Assembly: GCF_900111275.1 (NCBI RefSeq)
Contig: NZ_FOGR01000005.1
Span: 310,001-374,000 of the forward strand
Origin: Rhizobium sp. NFR03
GTDB lineage: Bacteria; Pseudomonadota; Alphaproteobacteria; Rhizobiales; Rhizobiaceae
Length of the DNA: 64,000 nt
Direction: 5' to 3'
The first letter of the stretch is position 1. Every line of letters starts with the position of its first letter. The translations under genes were made by a program, and so were the position numbers. The notes beneath the pieces are model-generated. The model made no database searches and was not told where the DNA came from. It saw nothing but the letters and a program-made list of their open reading frames with translations. Positions 55,609 to 63,986 of this stretch are shown piece by piece.

Positions 55609-56391
55609 TCATGGTCGTTTGCCCCATGGACCTGTTCCATCTTGCACCGGCGGGATCGCGCCTGGGGCGTCCTCCACGAGGCGCACGGCCTTCGGCACGA
55701 CGACGACCCGGTCGAACAGGGGAACGCCCTTTCGGCGCATGACAAGGACCAGGAGAAGGCCGGCGATGATGCCGCCGACATGCGCGCCCCAGGAGACGTC
55801 GGCCGAGGGATCGACCGCCAGCATGTAGAACTGCTGGGCAATCCACAGTGCCAGCGGAATGAAGGCCGGCAATGGCAGGGGAATACGGAAGAGGACGAGC
55901 ACCCAGACGCGGACTTTCGGGTGCAGCAGGAAATAGGCAGCGACCACGCCGGAAACGGCGCCGGATGCGCCGATCAGCGGAGCCTGCGAAAAAGGTACCA
56001 CGAGGCCGTGCACCAGAGCACCGGCTGCCGCGCAGGCAAGATAGAAGATCAGAAATCGCACGTGGCCCAGTGCGTCCTCGACATTGTCGCCAAACACCCA
56101 GAGGAACAGCATGTTGGTGCCGAGGTGGTAGATGTCGGCATGCAGGAAAGCATAGGTTATATGGGTCGCGGCTTCAGGCACGACCGAGATGCCGGGCGCA
56201 AGCGTCGCATCCCCGAAGATCAGCGCCGGGATATAGCCGAAGGACAGGAGATCGGCATTGACAGTCGAGGCTTCCACGAAGAGCGGGCCTGTGAGGAAGA
56301 AGACCAGCACGTTCGCCACGATCAGCCCGATCGTCACGACCTGCAGGCGGATATGCTTCAGCTTGTTGCGATCGTGAAGCGGTATGAACAT
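55609..56391 (-). CDS. Rhomboid family intramembrane serine protease
   Basis: A 260-residue membrane protein with about six helices. The catalytic Ser is in IGASGAVSGVVAAYFLLHP (GASG) and the paired His in WGAHVGGIIAGLLLVL; the HxxxN segment is AFLHADIYHLGTNMLFLWVFG. It matches the YqgP/GlpG-like bacterial rhomboids. Natural substrates are unknown. It is upstream of etfB and downstream of the PduO gene on the same strand. The soluble C-terminus ends in VEDAPGAIPPVQDGTGPWG. Confidence 0.9.
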   Translation of the reverse strand: MFIPLHDRNKLKHIRLQVVTIGLIVANVLVFFLTGPLFVEASTVNADLLSFGYIPALIFGDATLAPGISVVPEAATHITYAFLHADIYHLGTNMLFLWVFGDNVEDALGHVRFLIFYLACAAAGALVHGLVVPFSQAPLIGASGAVSGVVAAYFLLHPKVRVWVLVLFRIPLPLPAFIPLALWIAQQFYMLAVDPSADVSWGAHVGGIIAGLLLVLVMRRKGVPLFDRVVVVPKAVRLVEDAPGAIPPVQDGTGPWGKRP

Positions 56392-56427
56392 GGTGTCTCC
56401 TGCCGCACCGACGGCCTCAAGCTGATA

Positions 56428-56487
56428 CCGGGCCTTACCGTGTGAGCCCGGGCCTTACCTTGTAAGGCCGGGTCTCACCGTGTGAGC
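56428..56487. repeat. Three tandem 20-bp repeats over the PduO gene 3' end
   Basis: Units starting CCGGG occur at 56428-56447, 56448-56467 and 56468-56487. Copies 1 and 3 both contain CACCGTGTGAGC or ACCGTGTGAGC; copy 2 differs at a few bases. The last copy contains the end of the corrinoid adenosyltransferase gene, including its TGA stop (56475-56477), the others lie downstream. Confidence 0.85.
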
Positions 56488-57053
56488 CCGGGCACCCAAA
56501 GCACGTCGCCGCGACCCCGGTCGTTAAGCCAGCGGGCCGCAACGAAGAGGAAGTCTGAGAGCCGATTGACATATTCGAGCGCCGCCGGGCTGACCGTTTC
56601 GCCATCGGTGTGGGAGAGGGCGACCATGGAGCGCTCTGCTCGGCGCGCGATGGTGCGGGCGAGGTGCAGGTGAGCTGCGGCCGGGGTGCCGCCGTTCAGC
56701 ACGAAGGAGCGCAACGGCTCCAGATCGGCATTCAGACGGTCGATCTCGCTTTCCAGACGCGCGACCTGCCCGGCAACGATGCGCAGCGGCTCGTAGGGCA
56801 GGGTCTCGCCCGTATCCGGCGTCGAGAGATCCGCGCCGAGATCGAAAAGATCGTTCTGGATGCGCTTCAGCATCTCGTCTACCTCAGGTTCGCTCGACGT
56901 CGTCAGGCGCGCCATGCCGATAGCCGCATTCGCCTCGTCGATCGTGCCGTAGCACTCGATCCTCAGGTCGTTCTTGAGGCGTCGTGGGCCGGCGGCAAGG
57001 CCTGTCGTGCCGTCGTCGCCGGTGCGGGTGTAGATCTTGTTGAGCTTGACCAT
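56475..57053 (-). CDS. PduO-type corrinoid (cob(I)alamin) adenosyltransferase
   Basis: A 192-residue enzyme transferring adenosyl from ATP to cob(I)alamin. The PduO signature YTRTGDDGTTGLAAGPRR (about residues 8-25) and IECYGTIDEANAAIGMAR are present, with the late RTIARRAERSMVAL and YVNRLSDFLFVAARWLND motifs. It thereby completes the coenzyme made with CobST. The HIG1-type gene lies 1 bp upstream on the same strand. Its last codons are part of a 20-bp tandem repeat. Confidence 0.94.
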   Translation of the reverse strand: MVKLNKIYTRTGDDGTTGLAAGPRRLKNDLRIECYGTIDEANAAIGMARLTTSSEPEVDEMLKRIQNDLFDLGADLSTPDTGETLPYEPLRIVAGQVARLESEIDRLNADLEPLRSFVLNGGTPAAAHLHLARTIARRAERSMVALSHTDGETVSPAALEYVNRLSDFLFVAARWLNDRGRGDVLWVPGLTR

Positions 57054-57054
57054 G

Positions 57055-57252
57055 TCAGCGTCCTCCGCCGGTGATCCAGAGTGTCAGCATGATCAGGCCG
57101 ATGGCGACGGCCTGCAGCAGGACGCGGGCCTGCATCAGCTTGTTGGAGGCATTGCCGCTGCCGCCCTTGGCCATGGTGATCAGGCCACGGATCAGCACGA
57201 TGACGACAAGGCCCATCACGAGCAGGGTCAGGCCGGTAAGGAAGGAACTCAT
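57055..57252 (-). CDS. Twin transmembrane protein (HIG1-like)
   Basis: A 65-residue protein with two helices (FLTGLTLLVMGLVVIVLIRG and LLQAVAIGLIMLTLWITGG) linked by a short basic loop (NASNKLMQARVLLQ). It matches the hypoxia-induced-gene-1 domain found in bacteria. Mitochondrial HIG1 proteins associate with respiratory complexes; bacterial function is unclear. The gene ends 1 bp before the PduO start, so the two are one operon, conserved in Rhizobiales. Confidence 0.88.
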   Translation of the reverse strand: MSSFLTGLTLLVMGLVVIVLIRGLITMAKGGSGNASNKLMQARVLLQAVAIGLIMLTLWITGGGR

Positions 57253-57304
57253 GCGCAGTCTTTCTGACGGCCGCTTGCCGTCCCACCAGAGAGGAGCCGG
57301 CCGC

Positions 57305-58153
57305 TCAGCCGAGGCGTCCGATAATGCGATAGAACAGGTCCGCCGGAAGCAGTTTTTTCAACCGCGCGCCCTGTTTGGCCGGTTGAGTCACAATATAGTG
57401 CGGTCGCGGGCGTTTTGCCGTCAAAGCCTTCACAAGAACGGCATAGACCGCTTCCGGGCCGAGCTTGCCACGGGACGGACCGCTTTCGCCGGTCAGCCGG
57501 CGCATCTGCCGGGCATATTCCTCGCGATGAACCGAGCCTTCGAGATCGATGTGACGGCGGATATGCGTTACCGCAGTGGCGGTAAAGCGCGACTCGATGG
57601 GGCCGGGCTCGATGAGGCTGACCTCGATGCCGGTGCCGGCAAGCTCCATGCGCAGGGTCAGAGAAAGGCCCTCGATGGCGAACTTCGAGGCATTATAGGC
57701 GCCGCGCCACCTGTAGGGCACGATGCCGAGGATAGAAGAGCACTGCACGATGCGACCGCGGCCCTGCGCCCGCATGACGGGAATGACGCGGCGGGTGAGG
57801 TCGTGCCAGCCGATGACATTGGTTTCGAGCTGCTGGCGAAGCGCTTCCGTCGGAAGATCCTCCACCGCACCGGCCTGCCCGTATGCGCCGTTGTTGAACA
57901 GCGCATCCAGCCGCCCGCCGGTGAGGGCGAGCACTGCCTCGACCAGCGACGCGATCGTCTCCGTGCGGGTGTAGTCCATAAGGAACGTCTCGATGCCTTC
58001 GGCTTCAAGGCTTTCCCGGTCTTCCTCCCGGCGGACGGTGGCGAAGACGCGCCAGCCTTCCCGGGTAAGAGCTCTGGCCGCGTAGGCGCCGATGCCGGAA
58101 GAGCATCCCGTGACGATGATGGTCGGCCGATCCGGGCGAGGGCTGTCTGTCAT
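57305..58153 (-). CDS. Short-chain dehydrogenase/reductase
   Basis: A 282-residue classical SDR: cofactor motif TGCSSGIGAYAARAL, NNGAYGQAGAVEDLP, catalytic Ser in VQCSSILGIVPYRWRGAY and YNASKFAIEGLSLTLRMEL (YxxxK). The nucleotide preference and substrate are unknown; the C-terminal part (RRLTGESGPSRGKLGPEAVYAVLVKAL) is like uncharacterised rhizobial SDRs. ATG 58153 is chosen; longer readings run into the divergent yihY upstream region. It is followed by the HIG1-type gene. Confidence 0.88.
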   Translation of the reverse strand: MTDSPRPDRPTIIVTGCSSGIGAYAARALTREGWRVFATVRREEDRESLEAEGIETFLMDYTRTETIASLVEAVLALTGGRLDALFNNGAYGQAGAVEDLPTEALRQQLETNVIGWHDLTRRVIPVMRAQGRGRIVQCSSILGIVPYRWRGAYNASKFAIEGLSLTLRMELAGTGIEVSLIEPGPIESRFTATAVTHIRRHIDLEGSVHREEYARQMRRLTGESGPSRGKLGPEAVYAVLVKALTAKRPRPHYIVTQPAKQGARLKKLLPADLFYRIIGRLG

Positions 58154-58370
58154 GGGGCTCTTGTCGATCTGAACGTTGCTCGCGGGCATGTGCACGTGAC
58201 ATGTGGACTTGGAGCGCTGGTTTCCCATATTCGCAGGCAGGTGACAATGTGGCGGCACCTGCGAGAATGGCTGGGTGAACGCCCGGGTGCGTGAACGTGC
58301 ATGAAACCAAACCGCGGCGTGTTTCGTATCCCGGAGGAGGGGACGTTGCGCCCTTGAGAACGGAGACCGG

Positions 58371-59327
58371 ATGCCGTTGTTCCTGCGTATGGCCTGGAAG
58401 GTCACATTCGATGCGCTGTGGCACTTCAGCGACGACGACGGCTGGGCGATGGCCAGCCATGTCGCTTTGTCGTCGCTGCTGGCGATCTTCCCGTTTCTGA
58501 TCTTCGGCACCGCGCTCGGAAGCTTCCTTGGCGCCGACCAGTTCGCGACCACGGCTGTCCACCTGATTTTCGACACATGGCCGCCATCGATCGCAAAGCC
58601 GATCGCCGACGAGATCGTGCAGGTGCTGACGACGCCGCGCGGAGGGCTGCTCACCGTCTCGGTGCTGGCTGCGGCCTATTTCGCCTCCAATGGCGTCGAG
58701 GCACTGCGCATCTCGCTGAACCGCGCCTATCGGGTCGCCGAGAGCCGGCCGTGGTACGTGACGCGCCTCGCCAGTCTCGGCTTCGTGCTGGCAGGCGTCG
58801 CCATCCTCGCCTTCGTCAGCCTGCTGCTCGTGGCCGTTCCCCTGGCGCTTCGCTATGCCGACCGCTGGCTGCCCTGGCTGGACGAGCTACTGTCCATGGT
58901 CGACAATTGGGGGCTTGCGCTCGCGCTTCTGATCCTCACCTGCGGGCTGATTGTCTCGCATCTCTGGCTGCCCGATGGCCGGCGAAAGATCATGGATGTT
59001 CTGCCCGGCATCCTCATCACGCTCATCGCCTGGACGATCGGCGCCTTCGGTTTCGCGTCATACCTCTCGAATTTTGCGAACTACGTCTCGACCTATGCGG
59101 GCCTTGCCTCGATCATGATCGTGCTCGTCTTCCTGTATATGCTCGGCGCGATCTTCATCATCGGCGCCGAGATCAATGCCGCGATCATGAAGTACAAGGT
59201 CAAGCGCATGGTCATCCGCCACTTCCGCGGCATGCCGGCGGTCGAAGCGACGGGCACGCGTGACATTTCCCTTCCCGAGGAGGCCGCGTCGGCTTCAGAG
59301 GACAAGCGCGCGGACATCCGCCGCTGA
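58371..59327 (+). CDS. YihY/UPF0761 family membrane protein
   Basis: A 318-residue protein with about six helices, of the YihY (formerly BrkB/ribonuclease BN) family. WAMASHVALSSLLAIFPFLIFG near residue 25, YFASNGVEALRISLNRAYRV, SLGFVLAGVAILAFVSLLL, and the late NYVSTYAGLASIMIVLVFLYMLGAIFIIGAEINA match. Despite older names, nuclease activity is not supported; the function is unknown, possibly lipid transport-related. The 3' end overlaps gluQ by 33 bp in convergent orientation. Confidence 0.9.
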   Translation: MPLFLRMAWKVTFDALWHFSDDDGWAMASHVALSSLLAIFPFLIFGTALGSFLGADQFATTAVHLIFDTWPPSIAKPIADEIVQVLTTPRGGLLTVSVLAAAYFASNGVEALRISLNRAYRVAESRPWYVTRLASLGFVLAGVAILAFVSLLLVAVPLALRYADRWLPWLDELLSMVDNWGLALALLILTCGLIVSHLWLPDGRRKIMDVLPGILITLIAWTIGAFGFASYLSNFANYVSTYAGLASIMIVLVFLYMLGAIFIIGAEINAAIMKYKVKRMVIRHFRGMPAVEATGTRDISLPEEAASASEDKRADIRR

Positions 59328-60215
59328 AAGGCCGCGTTCCCGCAGGGCGGCAAGGCCCGTATCCCGATGGCTCTTCGACAGCTTGCGTCCATCCGGCCCG
59401 AGGATGAGGCGGTGATGGTGGTAGACGGGCTCCGGCAGGTCGAGAAGGGTCTGGAGCAGCCGGTGCACCGCTGTCGCGTGGTAGAGATCCTGCCCGCGCA
59501 CGACATGTGTCACGCCCTGCAACGCGTCGTCCACCGTCACCGAAAGGTGATAGCTGGAGGGCGCATCCGGCCGCGACAGAATGACGTCCCCCCACGCCTC
59601 GGGCCGCGCTTCGACCGTGCCTGCCGTGCTTTCCGGATTGTCTGTTCCTCCCTGCGGACGGGTGCCGGTCTCGCGCCATGTGAGCAGCCTGTCGATGGTG
59701 TTGCAGGCTTTCTGCATGTCCAGACGCCAGGCGTAAGGTCGTCCGGTCGCCGCTGCCGCGGCAACCGCATCCTCTCTCTGCCGGATATCCCATGTTCGCT
59801 CGGGGCCGGGATAGAGCGGCGCACCGTCGGGATCGCGCGGCCAGGTGCTGCCGCCGGCCTCGATGTCTGCGACATGAGCGCGGATCTCGCCACGGGTCAG
59901 GAAAGCGGGGTAGACGAGGCCGCGGGACCGGAGGCGGTCGAGCGCGGTCTCGTAGTCAGCAAAGTGTTCGGACTGGCGCCGCACAGGCGCCTCGAACGAG
60001 ATGCCGAGCCAGTCGAGATCCTCGAAGATTGCCTGTTCGAATTCCAGCCTGCAGCGTGCGCGGTCGATGTCCTCCAGCCTCAGCAGAAGCCGGCCACCTG
60101 TCGCGCTCGCAAAATCCGCGTTGAGCAGAGCCGAAAGGGCATGGCCGAGATGAAGCGCGCCGTTCGGGCTGGGCGCGAAGCGATACACCGGGGGCTTTGA
60201 CGGGCTGTTCGGCAT
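59295..60215 (-). CDS. gluQ: Glutamyl-Q tRNA(Asp) synthetase
   Basis: A 306-residue paralogue of glutamyl-tRNA synthetase that attaches glutamate to queuosine of tRNA(Asp). The HIGH-type motif is SPNGALHLGH (about residues 15-24) and KLSKS is at about 266-270. It lacks the anticodon-binding domain, as expected. The usual zinc-site cysteines of E. coli GluQRS are not seen; the corresponding segment reads YPAFLTRGEIRA. It shares the queuosine theme with the YhhQ-type transporter elsewhere in the window. Confidence 0.92.
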   Translation of the reverse strand: MPNSPSKPPVYRFAPSPNGALHLGHALSALLNADFASATGGRLLLRLEDIDRARCRLEFEQAIFEDLDWLGISFEAPVRRQSEHFADYETALDRLRSRGLVYPAFLTRGEIRAHVADIEAGGSTWPRDPDGAPLYPGPERTWDIRQREDAVAAAAATGRPYAWRLDMQKACNTIDRLLTWRETGTRPQGGTDNPESTAGTVEARPEAWGDVILSRPDAPSSYHLSVTVDDALQGVTHVVRGQDLYHATAVHRLLQTLLDLPEPVYHHHRLILGPDGRKLSKSHRDTGLAALRERGLSAADVRALVL

Positions 60216-60271
60216 GCTCCTGTTCTGCCATCAATGCGCCGGCGAGCCAAGACGATGGGAGGACCCTCGCA

Positions 60272-60916
60272 ATGCGGATTTCAAGCGACGACGATGTCAC
60301 TTTCGGCCTGACGGCGCTGGGCGCCCTCGATTCCCGGCTCGCGTCCATTATCGCCATTGCGGGGCCGGTGCCGCTGCGGCGGTCCGAGCCTGGCTTTTCC
60401 GGGCTGGCCGCGATCATCGTGTCGCAGATGATCTCCAAGGCGAGCGCGGCTGCGATCTGGAACCGGATGCTCCTGCGGCTCGGCAAGGTCGAGGCGCAAG
60501 CCTTCCTGGCACTTGGCGATGAGGATTGTCGCGCCATCGGGCTTTCGGGTGCGAAGATCAAGGCGCTGCGGGGTTCGGCCGTGGCGGCCGAGACCGGCGT
60601 GCTGGACCTTGAGGCAATCTGCGATATGGAACCGGGAGCTGCGATTTCAGCTTTAAGTGCGCTGCCGGGCATCGGTCGCTGGACGGCGGAGGTCTATCTC
60701 GTCTTCTGCGCGGGTCACAGAGATGTGTTTCCGGTCGGGGACATCGCACTGCAGAGCGCCGTTGCGCATGCGCTTCACTTGCCGGCGCGTCCATCCGCGC
60801 GGACATTGGAGGCGATCAGTGTTGCGTGGAGCCCATGGCGCAGCGTCGCGGCACGGTTGTTCTGGGCTTACTATGCAAGCTGCATGCGTCGCGATGCGAC
60901 GCCTGTCATGACCTGA
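60272..60916 (+). CDS. DNA-3-methyladenine glycosylase II (AlkA-type)
   Basis: A 214-residue HhH-GPD glycosylase that removes alkylated bases. It has FSGLAAIIVSQMISKASAAAIW, the helix-hairpin-helix LPGIGRWTAEVYLVFCAG (about residues 134-151), and the catalytic Asp in GDIALQ. ATG 60272 is preceded by GGGAGGA at good spacing; a longer reading crosses gluQ. It has no AlkA N-terminal domain, as in short bacterial members. It is divergent from gluQ, which it follows head to head. Confidence 0.9.
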   Translation: MRISSDDDVTFGLTALGALDSRLASIIAIAGPVPLRRSEPGFSGLAAIIVSQMISKASAAAIWNRMLLRLGKVEAQAFLALGDEDCRAIGLSGAKIKALRGSAVAAETGVLDLEAICDMEPGAAISALSALPGIGRWTAEVYLVFCAGHRDVFPVGDIALQSAVAHALHLPARPSARTLEAISVAWSPWRSVAARLFWAYYASCMRRDATPVMT

Positions 60917-60981
60917 TGCGCGTCGGTTCGCGCGGCGCGTAACCATCTGAAATGAATCTTTTGTTCCGATTTTCTTTCGGC

Positions 60982-61011
60982 TTCACAATCCTGACGTAAC
61001 GAGCCTAATAT
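60982..61011 (+). promoter_or_regulatory. Possible promoter of HNH endonuclease gene
   Basis: TTCACA at 60982-60987 and TAATAT at 61006-61011 are 18 bp apart, about 39 bp before the HNH gene. Spacing is good; the -35 is only moderately like consensus. Confidence 0.4.
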
Positions 61012-61049
61012 AGAAGTGCAGATGCCGAATCGATCAGGAGTCACTGGAC

Positions 61050-61607
61050 TTGACGATTGCAGTCTCACCTCAGGCCTTGCCTGCGCTCGTGTTGAACGCG
61101 GACTACCGGCCTCTTAGTTATTACCCCTTGTCGCTCTGGTCCTGGCAGGACGCGATCAAGGCGGTCTTCCTTGACCGTGTCGTTATTCTCGCGGAATACG
61201 AACATCAGGTTTCCTCGCCCAGCTTCTCGATGAAGCTTCCAAGCGTCGTGTGCCTGAAGAGCTATGTTCAGCCATCCCGCCATCCGGCGTTCACCCGCTT
61301 CAACGTCTTCCTGCGGGACCGTTTCGAATGCCAGTATTGCGGCTCGCCCGACGACCTGACCTTCGATCACGTGATTCCGCGATGCCATGGTGGCCAGACA
61401 ACATGGGAGAACGTGGTCGCCGCATGCTCGCCCTGCAATCTGCGCAAGGGCGGCAAGATGCCGCGAAATGCCGGCATGTTCCCGCACCAGAAGCCCTACC
61501 ATCCGACGGTGCAGGACCTGCATAATAACGGTCGGCTTTTTCCGCCCAACTTCCTGCATGAAAGCTGGATGGACTATCTCTACTGGGATGTCGAATTGCA
61601 GCCATAA
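61050..61607 (+). CDS. HNH endonuclease family protein
   Basis: A 185-residue protein with a TTG start at 61050, nine bases after AGGAG. N-terminal part: ALVLNADYRPLSYYPLSLWS with LDRVVILAEYEHQVSSPSF. The HNH domain spans about residues 95-155: FECQYCGSPDDLTFDHVIPRCHGGQTTWENVVAACSPCN contains two zinc CxxC knuckles and the DH-x-N-x-N core. Such single HNH proteins are widespread in Alphaproteobacteria, often chromosomal and of unknown biological role, and this one has no restriction or phage neighbours. Confidence 0.88.
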   Translation: MTIAVSPQALPALVLNADYRPLSYYPLSLWSWQDAIKAVFLDRVVILAEYEHQVSSPSFSMKLPSVVCLKSYVQPSRHPAFTRFNVFLRDRFECQYCGSPDDLTFDHVIPRCHGGQTTWENVVAACSPCNLRKGGKMPRNAGMFPHQKPYHPTVQDLHNNGRLFPPNFLHESWMDYLYWDVELQP

Positions 61608-61670
61608 CGCTTGCTTGTGGTGGGCCGCAGGGCGGCTTCGAGGGCGCCCGAACGTGGCGCCCGTCTTGCG

Positions 61671-62177
61671 TTACCGCGCCTTTACGGCGCCGCGAACGGC
61701 AATCGCGGCAAGCACGATGCTCGCCAGCACGTTCCAGCCGGCAAAGGACAGCCCGAGCACGCGGAGCGCCGCATCCGTGCAGGAAGGGCCGTGCTTGCTG
61801 TCGAGGTCTCCCAAGAGGTCGCCGACGTTCGGCGAGACGCCCTGCGCCGTCGTCGAGCAGTTTGCGGGGCCTGCCCAGAAGTGCCACTCGACGCCTGCAT
61901 GATAGATGCCGATACCCGCGCCGACCAGCATCATGATCGCCACGACCGCCAGAAGAAGACGCGGCAGCCAGGACGGCATGGGGAAGGCGGCGCTGATGAT
62001 GGCCAGCACGCCGACGGGAATGCCGTAATAGTAGGGCTCGCGCTGCATCAGGCACAGCGCGCAGGGGATGTAGCCGCCAAGATGCTCGAAACCGAGCGCG
62101 GTTCCCACCGTGACAATCATGCCGAGGGTGACGAGGACGGCGGCGGACAAAGCAGGGGAGCGTTGGATGGCTGTCAC
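61671..62177 (-). CDS. dsbB: Disulfide bond formation protein B
   Basis: A 168-residue membrane protein with four helices. The first cysteine pair is PCALC (about residues 38-42), the second Cys-Cys pair is in PANCSTTAQG and HGPSCTDAAL. DsbB re-oxidises DsbA with ubiquinone. No dsbA is adjacent. It is convergent with the HNH gene (63-bp gap) and followed upstream on the same strand by the YqaA-family gene. Confidence 0.9.
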   Translation of the reverse strand: MTAIQRSPALSAAVLVTLGMIVTVGTALGFEHLGGYIPCALCLMQREPYYYGIPVGVLAIISAAFPMPSWLPRLLLAVVAIMMLVGAGIGIYHAGVEWHFWAGPANCSTTAQGVSPNVGDLLGDLDSKHGPSCTDAALRVLGLSFAGWNVLASIVLAAIAVRGAVKAR

Positions 62178-62285
62178 GGTCTAGGGGCTCCGGAAGGCGG
62201 GTTCGCTATGCTGATCACGAAGCCCTTACAGTATATTTTCGAGGATCGAAATCTGTTTCGCAGCGGCGGCTTTGCCTTGCAAGCG

Positions 62286-62897
62286 TCAAGGCGTGACAAT
62301 CTCGGGATTGTGCAGGAAGAAGCGGTAGGCGACGAAAAGGACGATCAGCGCGGCTGCAGCGACAGCTGAGATCAGACCGAGGCGCTTCTCGATGAAATGA
62401 CGGATCTCCTCGCCATATCGGCGCAGCAGCCAGGCGAGCAGGAAGAACCGCGCCCCGCGCGCGATGATGGCGCAGACGATGAACAGGCCAAGATGAATGC
62501 CGGCGACGCCGGACAGGATCGTCACGACCTTGATGGGCGGCAGATGTGCAAGACCGGACGTGATCAGCAGCAGCACGAGCATTTCGTTGCTGAAGGACGC
62601 GCGCATCGTTTCGAACGCTTCGAGCTTGCCGTAGAATTCGAGTACCGGCCGCGCCAGCGCCTCAAAAGCGTAGTGTCCAAGATACCAGCCGGCGATACCG
62701 CCCAGCACGGACGCGACAGTGGCGACCGCCGCGTAGCGCCAGGCGCGCTCCGGCCGTGCCAGCGCCATCGGCAGGAACAGGACGTCGGCCGGCACGAGAA
62801 AGACGGAGCTCTCTACGAAGGCGATGACGGCAAGCCAGACCTCGGCCGACTTGCGCGCGGCAAGCGACATGGTCCAGTCGTAAAGGCTGCGGAGCAT
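62286..62897 (-). CDS. YqaA family (DedA-like) membrane protein
   Basis: A 203-residue protein with several helices, of the YqaA/DedA superfamily: LAVIAFVESSVFLVPADVLFLPMALARP near the N-terminus, VASVLGGIAGWYLGHYAFE, and ITSGLAHLPPIKVVTILSGVAGIHLGLFI. DedA proteins are now linked to polyprenyl-phosphate or lipid flipping; YqaA members are less studied. It carries charged cytoplasmic and periplasmic loops and a C-terminus FFLHNPEIVTP. Confidence 0.85.
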   Translation of the reverse strand: MLRSLYDWTMSLAARKSAEVWLAVIAFVESSVFLVPADVLFLPMALARPERAWRYAAVATVASVLGGIAGWYLGHYAFEALARPVLEFYGKLEAFETMRASFSNEMLVLLLITSGLAHLPPIKVVTILSGVAGIHLGLFIVCAIIARGARFFLLAWLLRRYGEEIRHFIEKRLGLISAVAAAALIVLFVAYRFFLHNPEIVTP

Positions 62898-63135
62898 CGG
62901 CTATTCCTCGTTCGATGAGCGGGACGGGGTTCAAGTGGCAGAATGGGTTCAACGGGAAGCCCGGGCAACGCCCGGAAGAGGTGTCCATGAGCTTCTATGC
63001 AGGAATGAAGCCTCTGTAAATCACCCACGGCACGTCGATGCTGCTTCGCACCATCGCTTCCGGAACCCGCACCCGGTAAGGGATCGTTTCACCGCCACTC
63101 TTTGCGCAATTGCCATTCATCCTGCGGAATCTCAG

Positions 63136-63163
63136 TTGACCAAGCCCATCCCACCCGTATAAA
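63136..63163 (+). promoter_or_regulatory. Promoter of tRNA-Leu
   Basis: TTGACC (63136-63141) and TATAAA (63158-63163) lie 16 bp apart, and the tRNA begins 20 bp after the -10 box. This is a good sigma-70-type match. Confidence 0.8.
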
Positions 63164-63183
63164 TCCCGATCCTGCCTCTCCGT

Positions 63184-63268
63184 GCCCCATTGGCGGAATT
63201 GGTAGACGCGCTCGACTCAAAATCGAGTTCCGAAAGGAGTGCTGGTTCGACTCCGGCATGGGGCACCA
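63184..63268 (+). tRNA. tRNA-Leu (anticodon CAA)
   Basis: An 85-base class II tRNA. The acceptor arms are GCCCCAT and ATGGGGC, followed by A and an encoded CCA (63266-63268). The anticodon loop reads CTCAAAA, giving CAA, between CTCGA and TCGAG. A long variable arm (TTCCGAAAGGAGT) and the T arm with GGTTCGACTCC are present. No integrase lies nearby. Confidence 0.97.
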
Positions 63269-63399
63269 TATCACCAGAATACGCATATCAGCTGCCATCC
63301 GGACCCTGTCCTCAAGCGGGTGTCCTTACACTCTTCCCGTGCCCTTGAACTTCCTGCCCCATAGCCTCATTTTCATCCAGCAGGACCGGAGAGGGACGG

Positions 63400-63588
63400 A
63401 TGGTCGAGAAGCGGTACGAGGTGCGCCAGGAACGAAACGGGCTTTGGACGGTCATCGACGATGTGACCGGCTTGCCGGCGGCTTCGGATGGTCGCGATCT
63501 GACGGGGCTTGATCGGGAGGATGCGCGGGATATTGCCGATGTTCTCAATCGGGACGACCGATCAAAGCGGCGGAGTTCGCTGGTCTAG
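63400..63588 (+). CDS. 62-residue hypothetical protein
   Basis: A small soluble protein starting MVEKRYEVRQERNGLWTVID. It is charged, with no cysteine, no membrane helix and no known domain. Asp/Arg-rich LDREDARDIADVLNRDD in the second half looks helical. ATG 63400 follows GGAGAGGGAC. The TAG stop is the start of dispersed repeat copy 2. Similar small proteins occur in other Rhizobiaceae as far as I recall. Confidence 0.65.
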   Translation: MVEKRYEVRQERNGLWTVIDDVTGLPAASDGRDLTGLDREDARDIADVLNRDDRSKRRSSLV

Positions 63589-63625
63589 AGCATGTACAGG
63601 CGAAGCGTCATCGCTTCGGCGTCGG
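63586..63625. repeat. Dispersed 40-bp intergenic repeat, copy 2
   Basis: Matches the copy at 16259-16298 at 35 of 40 bases, starting with the TAG stop of the 62-residue gene and containing GCGAAGCG...CGCTTCGG. Confidence 0.85.
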
Positions 63626-63755
63626 CTGAGTTTACCTGTGGATTCGAGATCACGTTTTGGAGAAGGTGGCCTGTTCCGCAACTGTCGGATATCGCGGTGC
63701 GTCGGGATACGGTACGTTTGAGCGAAGACATGAGCACGTGGCTCTGGAGTGGAAG

Positions 63756-63986
63756 ATGCAGACGCCGGATTTCATACCTCGCCAATTGTTGCCGGATCCT
63801 ATCGAGGAGAGCGCCAACAGGCTTGCGGAACACGTAGCCGGCGTTCACATGGAAACCGGAGAGTTCAGCATCATGACGATCACGGTCGAGGACGTCGTGA
63901 TCGATGGTGTCGATATGGGCGACTACGAGGTCGTCGTTCGCCAGGTAAAGGCGCCCGAATTTCTGGATCTCGAGGCCGAGGAATAA
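63756..63986 (+). CDS. 76-residue hypothetical protein
   Basis: Starts MQTPDFIPRQLLPDPIEESA and ends in the acidic EFLDLEAEE. No domain is recognisable and no membrane helix is seen; the C-terminal half (SIMTITVEDVVIDGVDMGDYEV) could form beta strands. ATG 63756 lies nine bases after GGAG. An in-frame upstream extension to 63657 would run through the repeat flank and is less likely. Coding status is plausible because the frame is open to a normal stop with sensible composition, but it is not proven. Confidence 0.5.
   Translation: MQTPDFIPRQLLPDPIEESANRLAEHVAGVHMETGEFSIMTITVEDVVIDGVDMGDYEVVVRQVKAPEFLDLEAEE

Noticed and set aside
61050-61607. HNH endonuclease as part of a defence or phage system
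   Set aside because: It stands alone among housekeeping genes (AlkA-type, dsbB), and homologues are common on alphaproteobacterial chromosomes.
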